The notes under the pieces were generated by a model. That model had not been told where the DNA came from and made no database searches. It saw only the letters and a program-made list of their open reading frames with translations. The translations under genes and the position numbers were made by a program. DNA of 37,789 nt from JBHHZM01 sp046758065 (lineage in GTDB: Bacteria > Pseudomonadota > Alphaproteobacteria > JAAXGF01), in assembly GCA_046758065.1 (NCBI GenBank), contig JBHHZM010000013.1, forward strand, positions 1 through 37,789, read 5' to 3'. Of this stretch, positions 7,330-17,571 are shown piece by piece. Positions within the stretch are counted from its first letter, which is position 1; each line of letters starts with the position of its first letter.

Positions 7330-8183
7330 CCAAACGTTTCAAGGTTGCCTGCGTCCAGAACACCGCGACCCGCGACCTCGCGGCCAACGTCGCGGCGCTA
7401 AGCGATCTCGTGCGCGAGGCCGCCGCGACCGGCGCCGATCTGATCGCGCTGCCCGAGCACTGCTCGCTGATGGAGCCGCGCACCGAAATCCTGCACGCCC
7501 ACGCCGTGCCGCTCGCCGAGCATCCGACGCTCGCCCGCTTCCGGGAACTCGCGCGCGAGGTCGGCGCCTGGCTGTTGGTCGGCTCGCTGCCCGCGCGCGC
7601 GCCCGACGGGCGGATCGCCAACTGCTCGATCCTGCTCGATTCGGACGGCGCCGTGATCGCGAGCTACGACAAGATCCACATGTTCGACGTCGATCTCCCG
7701 ACCGGCGAACGTTTCCGCGAATCCGACGACTTCCAGTCGGGAAGCGAGGCGCGCCTCGTCGAGACCCCCTGGGGCACGCTCGGGATGACCGTGTGCTACG
7801 ACCTGCGCTTCCCTGCGCTCTACCGCGGTCTCGCTCAGGCCGGGGCGCAGTTTCTCAGCATCCCGGCGGCCTTCACCAAGGTCACCGGAGACGCCCACTG
7901 GCGCATCCTGGTGCGCGCCCGGGCGATCGAGACCGGGTGCTTCGTCTTCGCTCCCTGCCAGACCGGCCACCACTACGGACGGCGGCATACCTGCGGGCAT
8001 TCGCTGATCGTCGATCCCTGGGGCGAGGTGCTCGCCGACGGCGGCGTCGAAGTGGGCGTGGTCAGCGCCGAAATCGATCCGGCCCGCGTCGCTGAAGTAC
8101 GGGCGATGATTCCGAGCCTCGAACACGACCGGCCGTTCAGCGTTGCCTATCCGGGGAAACCGCGCATATCCGCTGTATCCTAG
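7326..8183 (+). CDS. Carbon-nitrogen hydrolase (nitrilase superfamily, Nit1-like)
   Basis: A 285-residue amidase with the nitrilase triad visible: E44 (ALPEHCS), K116 (YDKIHMFDVDL) and the nucleophile C157 (MTVCYDLRFPALYR). The KIHMFDVD motif and length match the Nit1/NitFhit branch, whose members hydrolyse deaminated glutathione (metabolite repair) or act as omega-amidases. Coupling to the glutaredoxin gene by an ATGA overlap fits glutathione repair, but this is inference. The start is the ATG at 7326, where the family begins (KVACVQNTA). The 3' end overlaps the convergent methyltransferase gene by 47 bp. Confidence 0.92.
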   Translation: MTKRFKVACVQNTATRDLAANVAALSDLVREAAATGADLIALPEHCSLMEPRTEILHAHAVPLAEHPTLARFRELAREVGAWLLVGSLPARAPDGRIANCSILLDSDGAVIASYDKIHMFDVDLPTGERFRESDDFQSGSEARLVETPWGTLGMTVCYDLRFPALYRGLAQAGAQFLSIPAAFTKVTGDAHWRILVRARAIETGCFVFAPCQTGHHYGRRHTCGHSLIVDPWGEVLADGGVEVGVVSAEIDPARVAEVRAMIPSLEHDRPFSVAYPGKPRISAVS

Positions 8184-8712
8184 CCGGCTTCGGCGCGCTG
8201 ACCTCGGTCTCTTCATAGGCGACCACGCGGAGACGCTCGCGCACCGCCTCGATCAGCTCGCCGGGGCGTAGCAGGTGGTCGGGATTGCGCGGTCTGCCGA
8301 AGCGTTCGTTGCCTGTGGCGAAGGTCTCGTAGATCAGCACGCCCTCGGGCGCAAGCGCGCCGATCAGCCGCGGAAAGAGCGGGCGGTACAGATAGTTGGT
8401 CACCACCACGGCGCCGAAGCGCGCCTCGCCCACGGGCCAGGGCGCGTCGCTCTCGAGGTCGGCCTCGATCCGCGTCAGTCCCGGCGTGCCGTCGGGCGGG
8501 TCGAGCCACTCGAGATCGCGGTCGATCGCCGTGACCGGATGGCCGCGCGCGAGGAAGAAGCGGGTATGCCGCCCGCCGCCGCAGGCGAGATCGAGCACGG
8601 CCGCCGCCGCCGGCACCAGCGGGGCGAAGCGCACCACCCAAGGCGAGGGCGCCGTCAGCCGCAGATGCGCGGGGCGGTGGCTCACGGCATCCTTGATTCG
8701 GTCTTCCCGCAT
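8137..8712 (-). CDS. Class I SAM-dependent methyltransferase (TehB-like)
   Basis: A 191-residue protein with motif I VLDLACGGGRHTRFF, strand-2 acidic residue in VTAIDRDLEWL, and VVTNYLYRPLFPRLIGALAPEGVLIYETFA as the motif IV to VI region. The ACGxGRHTxxF form resembles the TehB/methyltransferase-25 group; the target cannot be told. The first in-frame ATG (8712) is chosen; a TTG two codons earlier (8718) is the alternative. It is divergent from the DUF1178 gene and converges on the nitrilase gene, overlapping its end. Confidence 0.82.
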   Translation of the reverse strand: MREDRIKDAVSHRPAHLRLTAPSPWVVRFAPLVPAAAAVLDLACGGGRHTRFFLARGHPVTAIDRDLEWLDPPDGTPGLTRIEADLESDAPWPVGEARFGAVVVTNYLYRPLFPRLIGALAPEGVLIYETFATGNERFGRPRNPDHLLRPGELIEAVRERLRVVAYEETEVSAPKPARIQRICAVSPDRQR

Positions 8713-8780
8713 TCCCAAACAATTGGCATAGTCCGGTGCAACCCTGTGGTAGAATATCGGCTCCCAGCACGGGCAGAGCG

Positions 8781-9215
8781 ATGATCGTTTTCGACCTCAA
8801 ATGCGACCGGGGCCACGTTTTCGAGGCGTGGTTTCGCGACAGTAAGACTTACGAGGCCCAGGTCAAGGCGGCCGAGATCGTCTGTCCGGTCTGCGGCGAT
8901 ACACGCGTGACCAAGGCTCCGATGGCGCCCCAGCTCGCCCGCCGCACGACCGGGAAAGCGCCCGACGACAAGGACGGGCCGGCGCACGAGCACGCCACCC
9001 GGGTGATGTGCCAGATGCGGGCGTTGCGCGACCACGTCGAAAAGAACTTCGACAACGTCGGTTCGTGTTTTCCCGAGGAAGCGCGCAAGATCCACTACGG
9101 CGAAGCGGAAAAACACGACATCTACGGCGAGGCAAGCGGCGAGGAGGCGCGCGCGCTCGAGGACGAGGGAATCGAGTTCGGCATCCTGCCGCGGCTGCCG
9201 CGCCACGACAGTTGA
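8781..9215 (+). CDS. DUF1178 family protein
   Basis: A 144-residue protein of the DUF1178 family, found widely in alphaproteobacteria. The start MIVFDLKCDRGHVFEAWF is the family's usual N-terminus, which places the start at the ATG at 8781. A zinc-ribbon-like arrangement is visible: C8 with H12, and a CPVCG pair at about 35-39. The C-terminus has the conserved YGEAEKHDIYGEAS and GIEFGILPRLP segments. Its function is not established. It sits between the nitrilase and ubiG genes, a conserved neighbourhood. An extended -10-like TGGTAGAAT lies about 30 bp upstream. Confidence 0.9.
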   Translation: MIVFDLKCDRGHVFEAWFRDSKTYEAQVKAAEIVCPVCGDTRVTKAPMAPQLARRTTGKAPDDKDGPAHEHATRVMCQMRALRDHVEKNFDNVGSCFPEEARKIHYGEAEKHDIYGEASGEEARALEDEGIEFGILPRLPRHDS

Positions 9216-9234
9216 GCGCCGCCGGGCCGCGATT

Positions 9235-9999
9235 TCAGCGCTCTTCCCTTACTCCGAACGCCAGATAGTTGACCGAGACGTTGTCGGAGAGCGACCAGAC
9301 GTCGCGCAACGGATTGTAGCGCAGTCCCGCCACTTCCCTGAGTGCCACGCCGCGCTTGCGCAGACCGCGCGCGAGTTCGGCCGGGCGCACGAAGCGACGC
9401 CAGTCGTGCGTGCCGCGTTCGAGCCAGCGCAGCACGTATTCGGCACCGACGATGGCGAGCGCAAACGATTGCGGCGTGCGGTTGATTGTGGCCATCAGCA
9501 CGAGACCGCCGGGGCGCGTCAGCGCGCAGGCGGCGGCGAGGAAGGAATCGATGTCGGCGACGTGCTCGATCACCTCCATGGCGAGCACCGCGTCGAAAAT
9601 CACGCCCTCCGCCGCCAGCGTTTCGGCGCTCGCCTGACGGTAGGCGATGGCGAGCCCGCTGGCGCGCGCGTGTCGCCGCGCCACATCGACGTTCTCACCC
9701 GCCGCGTCGATGCCCGTCACTGTCGCGCCGAGCCGCGCCAGCGGTTCGCACAGCAGGCCGCCGCCGCAGCCGATGTCGAGCAGCGCGAGGCCGGCGAGGG
9801 GCCGCTCGCCGCGAGGATCGCGATTGTGCGCTGCGGCGATGCGGTCGCGCACGAAGGCGAGACGGGCAGGATTGAGGGCGTGCAGCGCTTTGAGCGGTCC
9901 TTCCGCATCCCACCAGCGCTCGGCCAGGGCAGCGAAGCGGGCGACCTCGGCGGCGTCGACGGAGTCGGCGTGTGAACTCTCGCGGGCGGGTTCGGGCAT
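9235..9999 (-). CDS. ubiG: Ubiquinone biosynthesis O-methyltransferase
   Basis: A 254-residue methyltransferase that carries out the two O-methylations of ubiquinone biosynthesis at the membrane surface. Motif I is LLDIGCGGGLLCEPLARLGATVTGIDA; upstream is the UbiG signature WWDAEGPLKALHALNPARLAFV, and downstream are VIEHVADIDSFL, NRTPQSFA and GLRYNPLRDVWSLS. The length matches UbiG/COQ3. The ATG at 9999 is chosen because family similarity starts shortly after it; the reading frame stays open far upstream, antisense to lysC, but that is a high-GC artefact. ubiG divergent from lysC is a typical alphaproteobacterial arrangement. Confidence 0.95.
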   Translation of the reverse strand: MPEPARESSHADSVDAAEVARFAALAERWWDAEGPLKALHALNPARLAFVRDRIAAAHNRDPRGERPLAGLALLDIGCGGGLLCEPLARLGATVTGIDAAGENVDVARRHARASGLAIAYRQASAETLAAEGVIFDAVLAMEVIEHVADIDSFLAAACALTRPGGLVLMATINRTPQSFALAIVGAEYVLRWLERGTHDWRRFVRPAELARGLRKRGVALREVAGLRYNPLRDVWSLSDNVSVNYLAFGVREER

Positions 10000-10140
10000 G
10001 GTCGCGGCTCGCGGTGGTAGCGGACTTGAACTCGACGCTCGGGGCAGAGTATGTATACGCGCCTTCGCCGGGGCAACCCGCATCGATCTTTCCGGTGAGT
10101 CCGCGGCGGCGCCGCAAGCGACCGAGGGTGGGATCCGCCA

Positions 10141-11361
<1,221 letters not shown>

Positions 11362-11365
11362 AATC

Positions 11366-12403
11366 ATGACGCCGAGACAGGTTCCGGCTCGCCTCGACCG
11401 GCTCTGGGCTCGAGGGTGCGCATTCCTCGGGACCGAGTTCGCGATCATGGGTGGCGCCATGACGTGGGTCTCCGAACGCCACCTCGTCGCCGCCATCTCG
11501 AACGGCGGCGGGTTCGGGGTCATCGCCTGCGGTGCGATGTCGCCCGAATTGCTGCGCGAAGAGATCGTCGCCACCCTCGAACTCACCGACCGCCCGTTCG
11601 GCGTCAATCTCATCGTCATGCATCCCGAACTCGACTCCCTCATCCAGGTGTGCATCGACCAGGGCGTCGGGCATGTGGTGCTCGCCGGCGGCGTGCCGGG
11701 CAAGCCGGTCATCGCCCGCATCAAGGAGACCGGCGCCCGCGTCGTCTGTTTCGCTTCAACGCTCGGTGTCGCCCGCCGGCTGGTTCGTATCGGGGCCGAT
11801 GCGCTGGTCATCGAGGGCATGGAAGCGGGCGGGCACATCGGTCCGGTCTCCACCGGCGTGCTGACGCAAGAAATCCTGCCCCATGTGCGCGAGGTGCCGG
11901 TGTTCGTGGCCGGCGGAATCGGCCGCGGCGAGGCTATCGTCAACTATCTGCGGATGGGCGCCTCCGGCTGTCAGATCGGGACGCGTTTCGTCTGCGCCGC
12001 CGAGTCGATCGCCCATCCCAACTTCAAGAAGGCGTTCATCCGCGCCAACGCGCGCGACGCCCAACCTTCGATCCAGCTCGATCCGCAGTTTCCGGTGATT
12101 CCGGTGCGCGCGCTCGCCAACAAGGCGACCCAGCGCTTCCTCGATACCCAGCGCGAGATGATCGACCGGGTTCGCCGGGGCGAAATCGACCAGAAGGAGG
12201 CGCAGCTCAAGATCGAACACTTCTGGGCCGGCTCGCTGCGCCGTGCGGTGATCGACGGCGACGTGGAAAACGGTTCGCTCATGGCCGGCCAGAGCGTCGG
12301 CCTGATCACCGGCGAGCAGTCGACGGCGGAGATCCTCGAAGAGCTGGTCGACCAGGCGGTTGCCTGTCTTGCCGGTGACGGCCGGGAGGGTACGGCGCGG
12401 TGA
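11366..12403 (+). CDS. Nitronate monooxygenase / FabK-like FMN enzyme
   Basis: A 345-residue TIM-barrel flavoprotein of the 2-nitropropane dioxygenase family. Motifs: MGGAMTWVSERHLVAAISNGGGFGVI at the N-terminus, EGMEAGGHIGP (about 151-161) with the FMN-loop His, FVAGGIGRGEAI for phosphate binding, and GCQIGTRFVCAAES. Family members oxidise alkyl nitronates or, as FabK, reduce enoyl-ACP; the two groups are hard to separate by eye. The tail EHFWAGSLRRAVIDGDVENGS is conserved in a proteobacterial subgroup. It lies between lysC and ptsP, 4 bp after the first and overlapping the second by 4 bp (GTGA), which implies co-translation with ptsP. The link to amino-acid or nitrogen control is unexplained. 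Confidence 0.85.
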   Translation: MTPRQVPARLDRLWARGCAFLGTEFAIMGGAMTWVSERHLVAAISNGGGFGVIACGAMSPELLREEIVATLELTDRPFGVNLIVMHPELDSLIQVCIDQGVGHVVLAGGVPGKPVIARIKETGARVVCFASTLGVARRLVRIGADALVIEGMEAGGHIGPVSTGVLTQEILPHVREVPVFVAGGIGRGEAIVNYLRMGASGCQIGTRFVCAAESIAHPNFKKAFIRANARDAQPSIQLDPQFPVIPVRALANKATQRFLDTQREMIDRVRRGEIDQKEAQLKIEHFWAGSLRRAVIDGDVENGSLMAGQSVGLITGEQSTAEILEELVDQAVACLAGDGREGTAR

Positions 12404-14670
12404 CTGCGCAGGTCGCGGGCGGCGGCCCGCGCGCGCTGCTCAGGCGACTGCACGAGATCATGGCCGCGCCCCGGTCGGCGCAAGCGCGGCTCGACCGGGT
12501 CGTCAAGGTCATCGCCGCCAACATGGTGGCCGAGGTGTGTTCGGTGTATCTCATGCGCGCCGGGCAGGTGCTCGAACTGTTCGCCACCGAGGGTCTCAAC
12601 CCGGAAGCGGTGCACCGCACGCGCTTGCGGGTCGGCGAAGGTCTGGTCGGCCGGATCGCGGCCTACGCCCAGCCGCTCAACCTCTCCAATGCCCAGGGCC
12701 ATCCCGATTTCGCGTATCGGCCCGAGACCGGCGAGGAAATCTATCATTCCCTGCTCGGCGTGCCGGTGCTGCACGCCGGGCGCGTCATCGGTGTGCTGGT
12801 GGTGCAGAACCGCACCCGCCGTCAGTACGACGAGGAAGAGGTCGAAGCGCTACAGACCATCGCCATGGTGCTCTCCGAACTCGTTCGCGCGGGCGCCCTC
12901 ATCCCGCCGGACGAGCTTCACGAGCCCGGCGGCAATGCGACGCTGGCGCGGCGGATCGACGGCATCAGATTCGCCAACGGACTCGCCATCGGCCAAGCGG
13001 TGCTGCACCAGCCGCAGATCGTCGTTCGCCGCGTGATCGCCGAGGATCCGGCGTGCGAGCGTGAGCGACTTGACGAGGCGGTCGCCGCCCTGCGCCGTTC
13101 GGTCGACCGCATGATCGAAGTCCATGACGCCGGCGGCGGCGGCGAACACCTCGACGTACTTGCGGCCTACCGCATGTTTGCCGAGGACCGCGGCTGGCTC
13201 ACCCGCATCGGCGAAGCGATCGGTGCCGGACTGACCGCCGAGGCGGCGGTGCAACGGGTGCAGGAGGATACCCGCGCGCGCCTGGACCCGGCGGCCGACG
13301 CTTATCTGCGGGAGCGCCTGCTCGACCTCGACGACCTCGCCGGCCGGCTGCTCCGGCACCTCTCGGGCGAGGCCGTGCGGGCTGCCGATGATGCGCTCCC
13401 CGCAGCCTTCGTGCTGGTGGCGCACACCATGGGACCGGCGGAGCTCCTCGAATACCCGCGAGATCGTCTGCGCGGGGTCGTGCTCGAAGAAGGCTCGCCC
13501 ACGGCGCATGTCGCCATCGTCGCGCGCGCCCTCGATGTGCCGCTCGTCGGTCAGGCGAAGGGTGCGCTCAACGAGATCGACGACGGGGATACGGTGATCG
13601 TCGACGGCGAATCGGCCGGCGTCTACGTACGGCCAAGCGGAGACGTGATCGAAGCCTATGAGGAAAGCCTCGAAGCGAGCGCGGCGCGTCGCGCCACCTA
13701 TGCGGCGATGCGCGATCTGCCGGCGATCACCCTCGACGGCGAGCGGGTCGCGCTCAACGTCAACACCGGCCTGCCCGTCGAGCTCATCGACCTCGCCGAC
13801 AACGGCGCCGACGGCGTCGGCCTATACCGCACCGAAATGCCGTTCATGATCGGCTCGGGCATTCCGGATACGGCGCAACAGGCCGCGCTCTACCGGCGGG
13901 TGCTCGATCAGGTGGGGGAAAGGCCCGTCGTCTTTCGCACCCTTGATATCGGCGGCGACAAGCGAATGCCGAATTTCGCCCACGCCGACGAGGCCAACCC
14001 GGCGCTCGGCTGGCGTTCGCTTCGGCTCGTCCTCGACCGGCCGGCGCTGCTGCGCCGACAGCTACGCGCTTTGTTGCGCGCCGCCGCGGGCCGCGAACTC
14101 AGGGTGATGTTCCCGATGGTCACCGAGGTCGCCGAGTTCGACGCCGCCCGCGCCCTGCTCGCTCGCGAGTGCGAACGCGCTACGGCGCGCGGCGAAACCC
14201 TGCCCGCGGCGCTGCGCGTCGGCGCCATGTTCGAGGTGCCCGGGCTCGCCTGGCAGTTGCCGGCGCTGCTCGATCGCGTCGATTTCCTGTCGGTCGGCAG
14301 CAACGACCTGATGCAGTTCATGTTCGCGAGCGACCGCGGGAACCCCAGGCTGCTCGGGCGTTACGATCCGCTGTCGCCCGCCATGCTCGCCTTGATGCGC
14401 GATCTGATCGCAAAGTGCGCCGCAGCCGGGGTCGACCTCGCCCTGTGCGGCGAAATGGCCGGTCGTCCGCTCGAGGCGATGGTGCTCGTCGGCCTGGGGC
14501 TGCGCAGTCTGTCGATGTCGCCGTCGGCCATCGGCCCGATAAAATGTTTGGTGCGAAGTCTGGAGGTCGGCGCGCTGAATGATTATCTGAACACTCTCTG
14601 CGATTTGCCTGATCACAGCTTGCGTGATAGAATCCACGGTTACGCCAAGGATCACGGCGTACTCATCTAG
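12400..14670 (+). CDS. ptsP: Phosphoenolpyruvate-protein phosphotransferase EI-Ntr
   Basis: A 756-residue first enzyme of the nitrogen PTS, which passes phosphate from PEP to NPr and then EIIA-Ntr in the cytosol. Residues about 15-160 are the GAF sensor domain that separates PtsP from PtsI and in relatives senses glutamine. The phosphohistidine is H370 in GSPTAHVAIVARAL. The PEP-binding barrel shows YRTEMPFM, DIGGDKRMPNFAHADEANPALGWRS and LCGEMAG with catalytic C683. The start is GTG overlapping the previous stop (GTGA), with GGGAGGG (12383-12389) as ribosome site. The alphaproteobacterial lysC-ptsP-prfA neighbourhood is conserved here with additional genes between. No NPr or EIIA genes are in the window. 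Confidence 0.95.
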   Translation: MTAQVAGGGPRALLRRLHEIMAAPRSAQARLDRVVKVIAANMVAEVCSVYLMRAGQVLELFATEGLNPEAVHRTRLRVGEGLVGRIAAYAQPLNLSNAQGHPDFAYRPETGEEIYHSLLGVPVLHAGRVIGVLVVQNRTRRQYDEEEVEALQTIAMVLSELVRAGALIPPDELHEPGGNATLARRIDGIRFANGLAIGQAVLHQPQIVVRRVIAEDPACERERLDEAVAALRRSVDRMIEVHDAGGGGEHLDVLAAYRMFAEDRGWLTRIGEAIGAGLTAEAAVQRVQEDTRARLDPAADAYLRERLLDLDDLAGRLLRHLSGEAVRAADDALPAAFVLVAHTMGPAELLEYPRDRLRGVVLEEGSPTAHVAIVARALDVPLVGQAKGALNEIDDGDTVIVDGESAGVYVRPSGDVIEAYEESLEASAARRATYAAMRDLPAITLDGERVALNVNTGLPVELIDLADNGADGVGLYRTEMPFMIGSGIPDTAQQAALYRRVLDQVGERPVVFRTLDIGGDKRMPNFAHADEANPALGWRSLRLVLDRPALLRRQLRALLRAAAGRELRVMFPMVTEVAEFDAARALLARECERATARGETLPAALRVGAMFEVPGLAWQLPALLDRVDFLSVGSNDLMQFMFASDRGNPRLLGRYDPLSPAMLALMRDLIAKCAAAGVDLALCGEMAGRPLEAMVLVGLGLRSLSMSPSAIGPIKCLVRSLEVGALNDYLNTLCDLPDHSLRDRIHGYAKDHGVLI

Positions 14671-14800
14671 AAGGCAGCTTGGCGCGATTTTGCCTGGACG
14701 CCGATGTGAAGCGTCCGGCCTGGAGGAAGTGGACGATTGTTGTGACGCGTCTCGCGACGACCGGTTTGGCGCGCGCCCCCGATAGCGCGTTGGCTGGGTG

Positions 14801-16300
14801 ATGGCGTCCTCGGAGCGCCACTCGGCGCGAACGACCGACGAACGCGCGACGCATCTGCGCGAAGTGGACGGTGGCGAGAGCGGCGTCGCGGCTGATCTCG
14901 TCCAGGCCCGACTGCACTATGGCATCGATCTCCAGGACGTCGCCGAGAACCTGCGTATCCGCTACGATCATTTGCGGGCGCTCGAAGAGGGCCGCTTCGA
15001 CGACCTGCCCGGACCGACGTACGCCGTCGGTTTCTTGCGGAGTTACGCCACCTATCTGGGGCTCGACGCCGAAAATCTGGTCGAGCGCTTCAAAGACGAG
15101 GCGGCCGATTTCAGCGCCCGGCAGAAGTTGCACTTTCCCTCTCCCGTCGAGGACGGGCGGCTGCCCACCAGCGGCCTGCTGTTCGTCGCGCTGATGATCG
15201 CCGGCGCCGCCTACACGGGCTGGTACTATGTAAACTCACTCGATGAGGTCGCCGTCGACCGGGTGCCCGAAGTGCCGGCGCGGCTCGCCGAACGGGTGTC
15301 GGGCACCGAAAGTACCGCGAACCCGTCGGAAGCGCCGCCGGCGGCCGTGATCGCGACGCCGAGCGAGCCGGTCGCAACGCCCGATACCGCGATGACGGAG
15401 CCGGGCGAACCGGCCGCGCCGCCGCTCTCTGCGGGCGTGGACGAAGGCGCGGACGATGCGGCTGCGGCGCCTGTCGCGGAGGTTGCCGACGCGCCGGTGC
15501 CGGTTCCGCCTGCCGCGGAAACCGCGGCGCCGAGCGTGGCGACGGCCGGGGACTCGGCGACCGAAGCGGAAAGCACGGCCGGTGAACCGGCGGGAGCAGG
15601 GGACTTCGCGCCGGCGCCCGAACCGCTCGCGACGGCGTTCTCGACCGAGCCGTTACAGACGGTCGGGCCGGCGACGACCCCGTTGGAGCCGGCGATTGCG
15701 CCGCCGTCTCTTGGGGAGGCCGAGTCGGCGCGCCAAGGCGTGGCGGCGCCCGCGGCGAGAGCGGCGGCATTGCGCGCGGCCCGACCTGCCGCGGGAGAGC
15801 CGCCGACGGCGAACGCCCCTGCGTCCGTGACGGAAATACGAACCGCGGCGCTCGCTCATGGGAACGCTCCCGCGCCCGTGACGGAGACGCGGACCGCGGC
15901 GCTCGCCCCCGAAAGCGCCCCTGCGCCTGCCGCCGAACCCGAACCAAACGCCGACGCGCCGGTGGTGCCGCCGCCGGTTACCGAGGCGCCCGACTACGTG
16001 CCTCGCGTCTTCGGTCAGGCACATGTCGGCTCGCGCATCCGGGTGCGCGCCGCCGAGGAGGCCTGGGTGCAGATCACGGGGCTCGACAACGAGCTGCTGC
16101 TCACCCGCATCCTGCGGCCCGGCGACGTTTACAACGTGCCCGACCGCCAGGGACTCACGCTGATGACCGGCAACGCCGGCGGCCTCGAAATTTTCGTCGA
16201 CGACGTTCCGGCGCCGCCGCTCGGGCCGGTCGGTGCGGTTCGCCGCGACGTTGCCCTCGATCCCGCGAGTCTGCTTCGCGGCGCCTCGCGCGAACCCTGA
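14801..16300 (+). CDS. RodZ-like helix-turn-helix membrane protein
   Basis: A 499-residue bitopic protein with the RodZ layout. Residues about 30-95 are an HTH_25 domain (ADLVQARLHYGIDLQDVAENLRIRYDHLRALEEGRFDDLPGPTY in the window, shown here only for its pattern of the LR..L.alE.g.f..LP signature); residues about 122-145 are the single membrane span (GLLFVALMIAGAAYTGWYYV). Residues 150-400 are a long Ala/Pro/Glu-rich periplasmic linker, and about 407-470 the DUF4115 beta domain (VRAAEEAWVQITG). RodZ ties MreB to the cell-wall elongation machinery; the cytosolic HTH binds MreB. The linker is longer than in E. coli RodZ and contains a tandem repeat. An in-frame GTG just upstream (14798) is an alternative start. 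It precedes ispG, the usual RodZ neighbour. Confidence 0.83.
   Translation: MASSERHSARTTDERATHLREVDGGESGVAADLVQARLHYGIDLQDVAENLRIRYDHLRALEEGRFDDLPGPTYAVGFLRSYATYLGLDAENLVERFKDEAADFSARQKLHFPSPVEDGRLPTSGLLFVALMIAGAAYTGWYYVNSLDEVAVDRVPEVPARLAERVSGTESTANPSEAPPAAVIATPSEPVATPDTAMTEPGEPAAPPLSAGVDEGADDAAAAPVAEVADAPVPVPPAAETAAPSVATAGDSATEAESTAGEPAGAGDFAPAPEPLATAFSTEPLQTVGPATTPLEPAIAPPSLGEAESARQGVAAPAARAAALRAARPAAGEPPTANAPASVTEIRTAALAHGNAPAPVTETRTAALAPESAPAPAAEPEPNADAPVVPPPVTEAPDYVPRVFGQAHVGSRIRVRAAEEAWVQITGLDNELLLTRILRPGDVYNVPDRQGLTLMTGNAGGLEIFVDDVPAPPLGPVGAVRRDVALDPASLLRGASREP
15815..15916 (+). repeat. 51-bp tandem duplication in the RodZ-like linker
   Basis: Two adjacent 51-bp units (15815-15865 and 15866-15916) encode APASVTEIRTAALAHGN and APAPVTETRTAALAPES, followed by the beginning of a third (APAPA). 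The units keep the reading frame, so the duplication lengthens the Ala/Pro-rich periplasmic linker without breaking the protein. Linker length may vary between strains through slippage. Confidence 0.75.
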
Positions 16301-16410
16301 ACGCGCAGGCCGCGCTTGACCGCCGAAGACCCGGACCGAACTTTACAGCGAGACGCCGACTGGGCTATCAGTGGGCCGGCGGCGATCGCCAAACCGCTCG
16401 GGACGTCATC

Positions 16411-17550
16411 ATGAGCCTGCGACCCTACCGCGACATTCAGCGCCGCGATTGCCGGCAGATTCATGTCGGCGGGGTGGCGATCGGCGGCGACGCGCCGATC
16501 AGCGTCCAGTCGATGACCAACACGCCGACGGCCGACGTCGCGGCGACCGTCCGCCAGGTGCGCGCGCTCGAGGCGGCGGGGGCCGATATCGTGCGCATCT
16601 CATGTCCCGACGAGGACTCGACCGCGGCGCTGCGCGAGATTGTCCGCGACGGGACGGCGCCGATCGTCGCCGACATTCACTTCCACTACAAGCGCGCCAT
16701 CGAAGCGGCGGAGGCGGGGGCGGCCTGTCTGCGAATCAACCCGGGCAACATCGGCTCGGCTGCGCGTGTGCGCGAGGTGGTCGCCGCCGCCAGGGATCAC
16801 GGCTGTGCGATGCGCATCGGCGTCAACGCCGGTTCGCTCGAGCGCGACCTGCTCGAAAAGTACGGCGAGCCCTGCCCCGAAGCGATGGTCGAAAGCGCGC
16901 TCGACCACGCCCGCATCCTCGAGGACAACGATTTCTTCGAGTTCAAGATCAGCGTCAAGGCGTCCGACGTGTTCCTCGCCATCGCTGCGTATCAGGGACT
17001 GGCGGAAGCCTGCGACTATCCGCTGCACATCGGCATCACCGAGGCCGGCGGGCTCACCGGCGGCACGGTCAAGTCATCGGTGGGCCTCGGCATGCTGTTG
17101 TGGTCGGGCATCGGCGACACCATCCGCGTCTCGCTGTCAGCGGATCCGGTCGAAGAGGTCAAGGTCGGTTTCGAGTTGCTCAAGGCGCTCAACCTGCGCC
17201 ACCGCGGAGTCAACGTCATCGCCTGTCCGTCCTGCGCCCGCCAGCGCTTCGACGTGATCGGAACCGTGGCGACGCTCGAACGCCGGCTCGCCCATATCGC
17301 GACGCCGATGACGCTGTCGATCATCGGCTGCGTCGTAAACGGCCCCGGCGAAGCGCGCGAGACCGACATCGGCCTGACCGGCGGCGGGAAAGGCAGCCAC
17401 CTCGTTTACCTGAGCGGCCTGCCGGACCACAAGATCGACGACGCGGCGCTGATCGATCATGTCGTCGATCTGGTCGAACGGAAGGCGGCCGAGATCGAGG
17501 CCGGGACCGCGACCGACGAGACGACGCCGAAGGCCGCGCGCGCCTCATAG
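16411..17550 (+). CDS. ispG: 4-hydroxy-3-methylbut-2-en-1-yl diphosphate synthase
   Basis: A 379-residue IspG/GcpE, the iron-sulfur enzyme that converts MEcPP to HMBPP in the non-mevalonate isoprenoid pathway. The three cluster cysteines are C272 and C275 (ACPSCAR) and C307 (GCVVNGPGEA), with the fourth ligand E314 just after, nearly the same numbering as in E. coli. The N-terminus has the SVQSMTNTPTADV barrel motif. The ATG at 16411 fits the family's start. It follows the RodZ-like gene by 110 bp and precedes hisS by 21 bp, the same order as in many Gram-negative bacteria. Confidence 0.97.
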   Translation: MSLRPYRDIQRRDCRQIHVGGVAIGGDAPISVQSMTNTPTADVAATVRQVRALEAAGADIVRISCPDEDSTAALREIVRDGTAPIVADIHFHYKRAIEAAEAGAACLRINPGNIGSAARVREVVAAARDHGCAMRIGVNAGSLERDLLEKYGEPCPEAMVESALDHARILEDNDFFEFKISVKASDVFLAIAAYQGLAEACDYPLHIGITEAGGLTGGTVKSSVGLGMLLWSGIGDTIRVSLSADPVEEVKVGFELLKALNLRHRGVNVIACPSCARQRFDVIGTVATLERRLAHIATPMTLSIIGCVVNGPGEARETDIGLTGGGKGSHLVYLSGLPDHKIDDAALIDHVVDLVERKAAEIEAGTATDETTPKAARAS

Positions 17551-17571
17551 ACGACTCCGGGGGAACGGTTT

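Noticed and set aside
14696..14716. Hairpin GGACGC/GCGTCC after ptsP as a terminator
   Set aside because: The stem is only 6 bp plus a wobble and no T-run follows.
16312..16360. A TTGACC...TTTACA promoter before ispG
   Set aside because: The spacing of about 20 bases is too long and the sequence is GC-rich; ispG may be read from the upstream gene.
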